This document shows, in pieces, positions 38,196-46,790 of a DNA stretch of 64,000 bases (position 1 is the first letter of the stretch; each line of letters opens with the position of its first letter). The stretch covers positions 930,001 through 994,000 of the forward strand of contig CAUVWY020000009.1 in NCBI GenBank assembly GCA_963555775.3. The letters are read 5' to 3'. The translations under genes and the position numbers were made by a program. The notes below the pieces were generated by a model. The model made no database searches. It was given only the letters and a program-made list of their open reading frames with translations, and was not told the DNA's origin. Source of the DNA: JAJEDW01 sp963555775. GTDB lineage: Bacteria; Acidobacteriota; Terriglobia; 20CM-2-55-15.

Positions 38196-40416
38196 GACGT
38201 TAGGGTGCGTTTTCGACCAAAATGCCGGGGGAACTTCAGCTTAATCTCCGCGGCAGGCTGTGAGAAATCGACCCAAGGATCCGGTGAATAGCTCACCGGT
38301 AACCGGCGCGCCAGCCAATCGCAGAGCACATATGTTGCTTGCATGCGAAGGACGGCCCTGTTCTTTAGCGGCAAGTGACGGGGCGGTAGATTTGGCGAGA
38401 ACAACTGATCATAGCCTTGGTAGGCGCTTCGGTCGCGGCCGTAGTCGGATAGAGTGACCACGGTCCACGGCCTCATTTCTTGGCGGCGACCCGCGCGACC
38501 CTTTCGTTGGAGGAACGCCGCGGCACTATGTGGCGCTTTATGTTGAAGCACGGCACCCACTTCAGGGTCATCGAACCCAACCTCGAGAGCCGCCGTGGCC
38601 ACAACAATATCCGCATCCGCATCCACGCCGGTATCTTGTGAGCTTGTGCGTCCGACCCGCACACGACTTCTAGGCGCTAGTACATGCCCGATTTCCTCGA
38701 CAAGAGCCCAGTTCTGTCCGCATTCGAGTCGCTCCCGGGCGTTCGGTAGCGTAGTCCCTCGAAGATTCGCCAGCGACCCGCCCACGCGAACCGGGTTCGG
38801 TCGACGGCCAAACCAATCCCACCCCTCGGCATCAAGGAGATTGTGATAAAGCCGGTTAATGACATCCAGATTGTCCGTGAACGTAAAGACGCGGCTGCCA
38901 GAGTAGTCGTCGTGTCGCGATCCCAGAATTCTTCGCAAGAGCATCAGCGATTGAATCGTCGTTGAAAGTAGACTCGTTCCCGAAGATGGATCGCCTCGTA
39001 GCGCAAGCATGTAGTCGGCGCCGTGCGCCTCGAACTCGTTGACCTCTGGCGCGACTTCTCCCACGTCTCCAGGGCCTAACCCTGTCAGATCCCCAAAGAA
39101 TCGCGGCGCATCCGCAAGCGTGGCTGACAGGCCGACGAAATGCGGTCGTGCACCAGACGCGCGTCTCCAACGTCGCATTAAGAGAGCTACGTGAGCGCCA
39201 TGCACACCTTCGTAGGCGTGAACTTCATCTATGAGTACAAAGTCCGGACGTCGCTCTGGCCTCACCCCGATGCCAAACAGTGGTGCGAATTGTCGCGACG
39301 ACAATCGCTGGTTCAGCATTTCGGTGGAGGTGAAGAGGATATCCGGGGGTTCAGCGAGCATCCGTTGCCGCGTGAGGCGGATCTCATCTGGTTCCACCTG
39401 GTCACCGCAACGGGTATCAGTGCAGAGCAACCGTTCAAGGCCGATCTGGACGTCACCCTCCATCCATGCCATGTTCGCACCGCAACTCGGACACCGAACA
39501 AATGGGCACTCATAAGCCGTCTGCCCTCCGAGCGACACGCGCCGCCATGCAGTACCGCGGCTTGGCGTCATGACGTTGCGGGAAGCGTGTGGAACATCGC
39601 CGTAGAGTGCACCGATGACCAACCGCCGCCGCCCGCGGTCGACTAGTGCCGGAGTCGCCCGCCTTGCGTTCGCGAGAGCCTCGCGAAGTTGATCTTTTAG
39701 GAGTTCGTTTCGGGGATAGAGCGCGAGGCACTTTGTCCAATACGCTGCGGATAGCCGTTCTGCGATCGCAGCGTAGGCCGGAAGATAGAACGCGAGCGTC
39801 TTGCCGCTTCCTGTTCCCGCGGAGATCACCGTTCCAAGAGACCGGTCACTGCCCACCGCACGAAGAATTCGCTCTGTCGCGCGAGCTTGAAAGCGGGCCA
39901 GCGGCCGCTCTATGGCTGCGCCACCCTGTACGAGAGCATTGATGACGCTTTCCTGCAGCGCCGAGACATGAGTCTGTTGTCGCAGATCCTGCAAGAGGGT
40001 GGTTGGTGCGAGGTCCCGCCGTGGGTACAGTCGTGGCCGAACGAAAAACCGATAGTCGGCAACAAGATTCGGTGCGGTCCGCCAGGCAGCGTTCTTAGGG
40101 TCTGGAAATATTTGCTTCAGGCGCGCAAATAGCCGCACGGCTTCGGCCATGCGTGTTCGGTAACGCTGGGTGTCTGGCACTCTCCACAAAAGTTTGAGGT
40201 CGAGCAACGTCTCAATGAGACTCCAACCTGAATCGTGAACGCTTTCAATGCCCTTGCTCGCAAGCGCGGACAGATATTCATCCGCAAGTTGCTCTATTTC
40301 AGTTTCTGAGAAAAAGCCGTCTATGAGCCCCCAGGAGAGAACGCCTGCCTCAGAGCGTTCAAGCTGGCCGAGGAATTCCAGGGCGTGTGCATCGTCAGCC
40401 ATCGCGTGTCGCATTC

Positions 40417-41118
40417 CTACGGAACAACCACTTGCACACGAAGATATTTGAACAGATCTCGGTCAGAAAGCCATTGACGTACGCTGGGAGTCAGTCTTTC
40501 AATCGGTGCGCCTCCGCCGCGACGCCCCGCCTTGAAGAACTCCAACACCTCCTTCGGAAACTCGTCGGGCTTCAAATCATCAGCGAGTCTCCGCAACGCC
40601 TCGCGGTGGTCGAGAAACTGCTCAAGAGATTCCGCCGAGAAGCAAGGGTCATTTCCATTGAGCAGAGCATCCCGTTGTTGACGTATCCTGCTCACTCGAT
40701 CGGCATATCCAGGGATGACTTCCACTTGCTTCAGAAACACCTCTTCAACAGTGGGCAAGTCCTGCCGCACCGATTTGAGCGCCTTCTCCGCGATGCCCAG
40801 AAGATCCTTACCGAACTTGTCGACCGACCGTTTCAGTCGACCGTAGTCTCTTCCGCTTTCTACTGGTTTCACCGCGAGCTTCGCCTGACATTCGGCCAGC
40901 ACCCTCATCACAGCATCAGGTGATGGGGGCTTGGCAACAGCCACGTCCTTCGTCCTAAACACGACGACTCGCTCTATCGCATCCTCCACGACATCACGAA
41001 TGGATTTCAGTTCGCCGGCAAGCTCCCGAAACACCTCGGCGTCCATATGTGCACGTCGAAGGTCGTTCCGTTGCTGAATCTGCGAACCAATATTGGCGCA
41101 GCGGTCGAGCACTGTCAT
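40417..41118 (-). CDS. dpdI: DpdI-like protein of the restriction arm
   Basis: The 233-residue protein is predicted to be largely alpha-helical with probable coiled-coil segments (residues 30-60 and 85-170) and no recognisable catalytic motif. The name rests on position between dpdH and dpdJ in the conserved gene order. Its ATG overlaps the dpdH stop by 4 nt and its own stop lies 2 nt before the dpdJ start. It may be a small bridging subunit for the large DpdH and DpdJ proteins, which is inference. Confidence 0.6.
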   Translation of the reverse strand: MTVLDRCANIGSQIQQRNDLRRAHMDAEVFRELAGELKSIRDVVEDAIERVVVFRTKDVAVAKPPSPDAVMRVLAECQAKLAVKPVESGRDYGRLKRSVDKFGKDLLGIAEKALKSVRQDLPTVEEVFLKQVEVIPGYADRVSRIRQQRDALLNGNDPCFSAESLEQFLDHREALRRLADDLKPDEFPKEVLEFFKAGRRGGGAPIERLTPSVRQWLSDRDLFKYLRVQVVVP

Positions 41119-44100
41119 AGCTGGCCTGCCCTTTCGAGCTGCCGGCGGATCTCCTGAAGTTCGACCGAAAGCGAGGAGACTGCTTCCGCGAAGGGGTCAA
41201 TACCGTACTTCTGCGATTCGCCCGCCAGTCGTGCCTCTACGGAACAAAGGATTTCGTCGAGTTTCATTCGCAGTTGGTCGCACAGACAGACGACGGGTTC
41301 GTAGCCGCGTCCCAATATCGTGAGAACATGTCCGCGGGGTGCCCCATCAGCTATCTTGCCAGCGTCATCAAACGCCGCCATTACCTTCATCCTGCGGAAC
41401 TCCTCAAGAAACTGGAGCACCTGCTTTGTATCCATACCCGTCGTGAGACCCGCAGACATCGCCGTTTCGATCGTCTCCTTCGCCACCCGAATCAGCGCGT
41501 CTTTGTCTGTTCCCTCGCCAAGCCAGGCGCGGGTTTCGTTCCGCCAGTCAACCAGTCGCCGTTGCGCTTTCACGACTCCAGAACTGAGTTTCCTCAGGTC
41601 CGAGTACGTCGTTCGAAAAGCGGCAAATTCTGGGACACCGGACGGCGTTGGCAGCGACTCACTAAACTTCCAAGAGGCCACGGTCCTTTCGATTGACGAC
41701 TTTAGACGCATGACATCGATCGCATGCACCGCGTCCCCTTGGCCTTGCCGCGCGCCGATCAGACTTAGGAGATGGCCCTGCCACGACAGTTGGCCGCGTA
41801 ACTCTCTTCCGCCTTGCTCCCGGCATCGCCGCAGTTCTTCAGTGAATTCAAGCCACGCCGCAAATTCTGCATCCGTGTTGGCCGCTGCATTCACCGGCGC
41901 AGATTCCGGTGCATCAGCGAACATCGCATTGACAAGTGACGCGTGATCGCGATCCTTTGCAGCGGCATCAATGCCCAGCGCTCGGGCACCGGTCAAGAGC
42001 CCTTCGACAAATGCAGGAATTGGATCCCAGTTCGCCTTAAAGTACCTTCCCCGCACGAAGATGCGCGCACGTTCTGCCATTCTGCCGACGAATGCCCCGT
42101 ACTTCGCCAAATCATTTTCGGCATCCGCGTAGTCCCATTTACCTTTATGAACCGCGTGAAATCGAATCAGCGCCATGAGGGCCGAGTGAACGCTCGCGCT
42201 GGCGGCTTGGTCCACACGATCAGCGTCCGAGCATACTGCGATCATTCCGTCGTCGGCGGTTCGTCCCTCGTTTCCAGCAGCGTGAGGAATGTAGATCCAG
42301 TTGAACCACAAAGCCAATGGCGCGTCCCTACGAGGTCGATAGAGATCCCAATCCCACTCAACGAAACCCTTTAGCGCCTCTGCAATCCACTTGCGAAGTT
42401 GATTGGCATCCGCTTGCGGAATAAGCACGCCGCTCCGCCACTTCTCCAGTATTTGCTCCCAGTTCGCCTCAAGAGGACCCTTGGATGTACGCTTCTCAAG
42501 TTTCTCAGTTTTCTCAGTTTTCTCGGGTTTCTCGGGACGCTTCGGTGGTGTGCTGTCTTTGGAAAATATGCGGCGATCCAGACCGAACGCAGAGAATACA
42601 CGCGGTTCTATTTGATCTATTTCGGACAGCGTATCCGGGAAGTCACCCCAATACCCAAGAAACCGCAGATAGCGCTCGAAGGCCTGCACTGGCACACGCC
42701 GTTTCACTTCTTCCGCGATCCCAGCCGGCAAGGGTCTGCCGGGAGCGCCGAATGTCTCGGATGGAAAATTACCCGCCTCAAAGAGATCGCGATGATTCAG
42801 CACGGTAGTAATAACGTTCTGAATTACAAATCGGGGATTGTAGACGAGGCGACCGTTCTGGCTGCAGCCCGCGTGACTCATCTGGTCAATCGCCGCAGCA
42901 TTGAAAGGAAATAGTTCATAACCATCAGACGACACGCCAAACGCGTCGAGCGTCGCACGGGCTTCTGGTTCGACATCTGCTTTGAAGACAGGAATTCCCT
43001 CGTGTTCGACTGCGAATTCCGGTGCGGCAACTCTGACTGCCTCTTCCAGGGCATTCTGACCCAGGCGCGCCGCGTTCAGGTACGCTCCAACGAGTTTTTT
43101 GATTCTCGAAAGAATCTCTTCCTCAGTTCCTGGTTCATCCGGTATACGAAACTCAACATTCGCACGCGTGAGTACAGTTGCCGTGTCCATATAGCCGGTC
43201 GTGTACGCCAGCGCAGTTCGCATAGTGCACAACTCCTGACGGCCATCTCGAAACGCCCCTTGGATGATTACTTGCAGCAATTGCTTCTGGAGCCCTGACA
43301 AGACCGCGAAATCTTCTACGAGAAGCACGAGTTCGCGATGCTCCTTAAACAACTCCCGCCGCACCGCGTCGAACAATTCCGAAACAGTGGGATCGAGACG
43401 CAGCAAGCGTTGTTTGGCGCCATCGAGGGCGCCGTTCAGGATATGGGCCGCCGTGGCGCGTCGGTCGCCGCGGTCGAACTGAGCCAATGCCTTGGCTTCC
43501 ACTCGGCCAAGCGCGCCCCGGTCGATCGCTTCTGGATCGAATTTCAGATCGTCCGCGATAAAGGAATGTTGCCGATCATCATCGCCGCTGGCATCACGAA
43601 CCTCCGTGAGTTGTTCGACAAGCCTCTTGACTACACCATCACGCCCATCTGGAGTCTGAACGAAATGTTTATCCCTGAGTAATTGGTTGCGTAACAGCGC
43701 CTGGAGCATGTCGGCACGACAGAACCCCTCACGTTCGCGAGCACTCTTGTCGGCTGGATTCTTCAGGAGCGCGGCGGCAGCCTCCGTATACATCTCATCG
43801 ATTGTGTGGGCGAGCATCTCGCACAGCAGGCCCGCCGCTTCGCGCGGTTCTAGTTCCTCTTGTGCCCGAACGAGTTCCGTACGGAATCGGTCGTACGCAG
43901 AACCGCGCAAGTCCTTGAGAATAATACCTAGGACACCTTTCAGGCTCATCCCCTTGGGAATCCGTAGGATGACGCGCTGATCGTTCCCCGGTTGTAGCCG
44001 GATCTGTGCGTCCAACCATCGAATCACGTGCGACTTTCCGATGCCGGAACTGCCAACAATGGGAACAATGCGCCGACCGTCTGGCTCATCCGCGAGGAAC

Positions 44101-44291
44101 CACTCGAGCAATTCGCGCTCGCCACAGGTCCCCACTTTCTCGCGGTCTCCTCCAATCACGCGCCGCTCGAATTGCATCGGTTGATGAACCGCCAGCAACA
44201 CAGCCTTGTCAGCACCTTCTGCGTCCGTCTTTATGCACACCATCACGTCGGACTCACGCGGCCAGTACCGGAGAAGGTCTCGTGTCGACAT
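41115..44291 (-). CDS. dpdH: DpdH, large P-loop ATPase
   Basis: The 1058-residue protein has a Walker A motif IVGSSGIGKSH (K86) near the N-terminus and a Walker B-like LVLLVEDFAVLSG, followed by a long helical region. A low-complexity Pro/Glu/Lys/Thr linker (PEKPEKTEKTEKLEK) lies near residues 575-600. The layout and place between dpdG and dpdI fit DpdH, the ATPase of the restriction arm. The start ATG 44291 directly follows the dpdG stop TAA, and the stop overlaps dpdI (ATGA). The frame is intact. A role in assembling the helicases on unmodified DNA is inference. Confidence 0.8.
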   Translation of the reverse strand: MSTRDLLRYWPRESDVMVCIKTDAEGADKAVLLAVHQPMQFERRVIGGDREKVGTCGERELLEWFLADEPDGRRIVPIVGSSGIGKSHVIRWLDAQIRLQPGNDQRVILRIPKGMSLKGVLGIILKDLRGSAYDRFRTELVRAQEELEPREAAGLLCEMLAHTIDEMYTEAAAALLKNPADKSAREREGFCRADMLQALLRNQLLRDKHFVQTPDGRDGVVKRLVEQLTEVRDASGDDDRQHSFIADDLKFDPEAIDRGALGRVEAKALAQFDRGDRRATAAHILNGALDGAKQRLLRLDPTVSELFDAVRRELFKEHRELVLLVEDFAVLSGLQKQLLQVIIQGAFRDGRQELCTMRTALAYTTGYMDTATVLTRANVEFRIPDEPGTEEEILSRIKKLVGAYLNAARLGQNALEEAVRVAAPEFAVEHEGIPVFKADVEPEARATLDAFGVSSDGYELFPFNAAAIDQMSHAGCSQNGRLVYNPRFVIQNVITTVLNHRDLFEAGNFPSETFGAPGRPLPAGIAEEVKRRVPVQAFERYLRFLGYWGDFPDTLSEIDQIEPRVFSAFGLDRRIFSKDSTPPKRPEKPEKTEKTEKLEKRTSKGPLEANWEQILEKWRSGVLIPQADANQLRKWIAEALKGFVEWDWDLYRPRRDAPLALWFNWIYIPHAAGNEGRTADDGMIAVCSDADRVDQAASASVHSALMALIRFHAVHKGKWDYADAENDLAKYGAFVGRMAERARIFVRGRYFKANWDPIPAFVEGLLTGARALGIDAAAKDRDHASLVNAMFADAPESAPVNAAANTDAEFAAWLEFTEELRRCREQGGRELRGQLSWQGHLLSLIGARQGQGDAVHAIDVMRLKSSIERTVASWKFSESLPTPSGVPEFAAFRTTYSDLRKLSSGVVKAQRRLVDWRNETRAWLGEGTDKDALIRVAKETIETAMSAGLTTGMDTKQVLQFLEEFRRMKVMAAFDDAGKIADGAPRGHVLTILGRGYEPVVCLCDQLRMKLDEILCSVEARLAGESQKYGIDPFAEAVSSLSVELQEIRRQLERAGQL

Positions 44292-44548
44292 TTACCTCAT
44301 CCCCGTACGCACGAAGTGGCTGACTGGACGCAATGCGCGGCCACCTCGACCGAGCAACATGCGCTGCGGTGCATCAGACCGTGCTTCGAGCCGAAGTTCA
44401 TCGTTGGCTTCGAGGGTCAAGAGCGCCGCCGAGAGACTGAGCGACACTTCAGCCGCGCGTTGGGCGCGCCACGGGCCCTCTGTGCCAATGTAGATGAGAC
44501 ACCTTCCCTAACGTTAATTAGTGAGCAGGGCGGGAAGGAAGATAACCT

Positions 44549-45037
44549 GTGTTGGTGATTAAACCAGAAGAGGAGAAAGAATCGCGGGCAACGGAAGGAG
44601 CCCGTAGGGCGACTGGAGTTGGGCGCGATTCGGCCGATGGGAATGGTGCCGGTCCGGATCCGGAGGTCGCCGATAAGGCGACGCGTCGACGATTCAGCGC
44701 GGAGTATAAGCGCCGGATCGTACGAGATGCCGACCGGTGTACGAAGCCCGGTGAGGTGGGCGCGTTGTTACGCCGTGAAGGGGTGTACTCATCGAGCCTG
44801 AGCACGTGGCGTCGGCAACTCGATGCCGGGGAGTTGGCCGGCGTCGGATCGGTCAAACGTGGACCGAAGGCGCAGCCGATAGACCCGCGGGATAAGCGGA
44901 TTGCGGAGTTGGAACGGGAGACTCGGCGTCTGGAGGCGAGACTCGGGCAAGCCGAGACGATAATCGCCATTCAAAAAAAAGTTGCGACGCTATTAGGAAT
45001 TCCGCTGAATACGATCCAGGACAAGGAGAACGGTTGA
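44549..45037 (+). CDS. IS3-family OrfA (helix-turn-helix DNA-binding protein)
   Basis: The 162-residue protein has RRRFSAEYKRRIVRDADRCT followed by VGALLRREGVYSSSLSTWRR, the HTH of IS3 OrfA. A leucine-zipper-like C-terminus (AELERETRRLEARLGQAE) follows. A run of eight A followed by G (44972-44980) lies near the end and is the type of slippery site used by some IS3 elements for the OrfAB fusion. Its stop overlaps the orfB start (TGATG). Confidence 0.85.
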   Translation: MLVIKPEEEKESRATEGARRATGVGRDSADGNGAGPDPEVADKATRRRFSAEYKRRIVRDADRCTKPGEVGALLRREGVYSSSLSTWRRQLDAGELAGVGSVKRGPKAQPIDPRDKRIAELERETRRLEARLGQAETIIAIQKKVATLLGIPLNTIQDKENG

Positions 45038-46038
45038 TGGAAGCGGCCCAGACCCACTCTGCCGAGTTGGGCGCCGCACCCGCATGCCGGGCCTTTGGAG
45101 TTCCCCGTGCATCGTTCTATCGTCACCGGCAACGGCGAGCCGAACCCGCCCCAGACCCGATCCGTCGGCGATCGCATCGAGCGTTGAGTGAGGTGGAGCG
45201 CCAAGAGGTCCTCGACCTGCTGCATGGCGATCGCTTCGTGGACCAGGCGCCGGCTCAGGTCGCCGCCGCCCTGCTGGACGAGGACCGCTATCTGTGTTCC
45301 CCACGAACGATGTATCGGATCCTGGAAGCGAATCAGGAAGTTCGCGAACGAAGGAACCAGCGACGCCATCCCGCCTATACAAAGCCGGAGCTGTTGGCTA
45401 CGGCTCCGAATCAAGTTTGGAGTTGGGACATCACGAAGTTGAAGGGACCCCAAAAGTGGACCTACTTCTACCTGTACGTGATCCTGGACATCTTCAGCCG
45501 CCAAGTCGTGGGCTGGATGGTCGCCGATTGCGAATCGGCGAATCTGGCCAAAAAGTTGATCCAGAAAGCCTGCGACAAGCAACAGATTGATCGTGATCAA
45601 CTCATACTCCACTCCGATCGTGGATCGTCGATGAAGTCCAAGGCGGTGGCGCTGCTGTTGGCCGATCTGGGAGTGACGAAGTCTCACTCCCGACCGTATG
45701 TATCGGACGACAATCCATTCTCGGAAGCGCAGTTCAAGACGCTCAAGTACCGGCCAGGCTTCCCGGACCGTTTCGGTTGTAGCCAGGACGCCAAGGCGTT
45801 CTGCAGGGACTTCTTCCACTGGTACAACAATGTCCACTACCATTCGGGACTGAACTGGTTGACACCGGCTATGGTTCACCACGCCCGTACCGACATCGTC
45901 ATCCAAAAACGGCAGCATGCCATGGATTGTGCGCGGCAACGCCACCCAGAACGCTTCGTCAACGTACCCAGAACGATCCCAGGGCCGCCCGACAAGGTGT
46001 GGATCAATCCACCCGTAGAATCGCAGGCGGTAGCTTAA
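45037..46038 (+). CDS. IS3-family OrfB transposase (DDE integrase core)
   Basis: The 333-residue protein has the rve integrase core. WSWDITKLKGPQKWTYFYLY holds the first Asp, LILHSDRGSSM the second Asp, and PFSEAQFKTLKYRPGFP the Glu. ATG 45037 follows AAGGAG and overlaps the orfA stop, so OrfB can be made by coupling as well as by frameshifting. The gene is intact. Confidence 0.92.
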   Translation: MEAAQTHSAELGAAPACRAFGVPRASFYRHRQRRAEPAPDPIRRRSHRALSEVERQEVLDLLHGDRFVDQAPAQVAAALLDEDRYLCSPRTMYRILEANQEVRERRNQRRHPAYTKPELLATAPNQVWSWDITKLKGPQKWTYFYLYVILDIFSRQVVGWMVADCESANLAKKLIQKACDKQQIDRDQLILHSDRGSSMKSKAVALLLADLGVTKSHSRPYVSDDNPFSEAQFKTLKYRPGFPDRFGCSQDAKAFCRDFFHWYNNVHYHSGLNWLTPAMVHHARTDIVIQKRQHAMDCARQRHPERFVNVPRTIPGPPDKVWINPPVESQAVA

Positions 46039-46790
46039 TTGTTGAACCCACGTGTCTCACACTTGTTGACATTCACCGGGGCGCGCCATCTTGTTCTCGA
46101 TCGAGACGCGATAGCGACCGCCATCAACGATTGGGAGCGAATCCGCTAGCCCCGAAAAGAAATCGGCCTGAGGCAACTCCTTAGCTCCACGAAACACCGC
46201 GTCGAGTGTGAAGCGCACTGCAACTGCTGGGTGTGGCACAAAGCTTATCTTCGTCGTCTTCCATCCGATTCCTAGAAATGTGGCCCACTCACTGAAACCC
46301 GCCCAACGTGTGTCATTTCTAAAAGGCCGAGGCTCGACGCCTTGCGCGTCCTGAAGCGACTCAACACCGCCCTTGTAACTGGCCGGAAAGCCGTACGGGT
46401 CTTGCGCCAGTGCCCATGCGATTGCGCGTGTGCAATCGGACGCCTTTGCATCTTCGCGGACTTCATCGTTGTCCTGCATGAATGCGGGGTTGTTCTCATT
46501 CTTCAGAACCAGTCGAAGAACTGCGGCACGCACACTTGGCAAGTCATCGGCGGCTATGCCAGCGATTGTTGATGTCAGATGAATGACGCCCCCGACATCG
46601 TCGAAGAACCCCAACTGCTTCCACCGATTCAAGGTCATTCTGGCCAGTTCAGGCTTGCCTTCCGGCACGACTGACGAAGGCGCTACCAGTCTAATAAGCT
46701 CCGAATCCGGTCGCGGACCGTACGCGAGCACGGCCCGCCTCAACGCGAGCAGCACCGAAAGCAGACCGTCTGAAGGACGGTTGAGAATGC

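Larger units (their letters stand above)
33739..40414 (-). pseudogene. dpdJ: dpdJ helicase gene, split by IS1634 and a MITE
   Basis: Three in-frame pieces belong to one gene. Piece 1 (40414 to 38196) is the helicase core with GTGSGKTLAF (K205), a Cys cluster (CPFVRCPSCGANM and CTDTRCGD), LIDEVHAYEG and QRKGRAGRRQEM. Piece 2 (36324 to 34908) and piece 3 (34781 to 33739) form the C-terminal half. Removing the IS with one ACGTC copy gives KRTLTSILAGELQIKNG. Removing the MITE with one TA gives FKSTLGSALVEG. Both joins are exactly in frame, so the parent protein was 1557 residues, in the range of DpdJ DEAD/H helicases. At present the gene yields a 740-residue N-terminal fragment and two orphan frames whose ends come from the MITE. 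Confidence 0.9.
44495..46059 (+). mobile_element. IS3-family insertion sequence in dpdG
   Basis: The element is about 1565 bp and is bounded by TGAGACAC at the left (44495) and its complement at the right (46059). The homology of the two ends beyond eight bases is weak. It has the two overlapping genes of IS3 elements. No matching direct repeat is visible in the flanks (AGA against CAC), unlike most IS3 insertions. Confidence 0.8.

Noticed and set aside
38192..40414. A complete 740-residue helicase
   Set aside because: The frame stops within 5 nt after entering the IS; the missing C-terminal half lies beyond the element.
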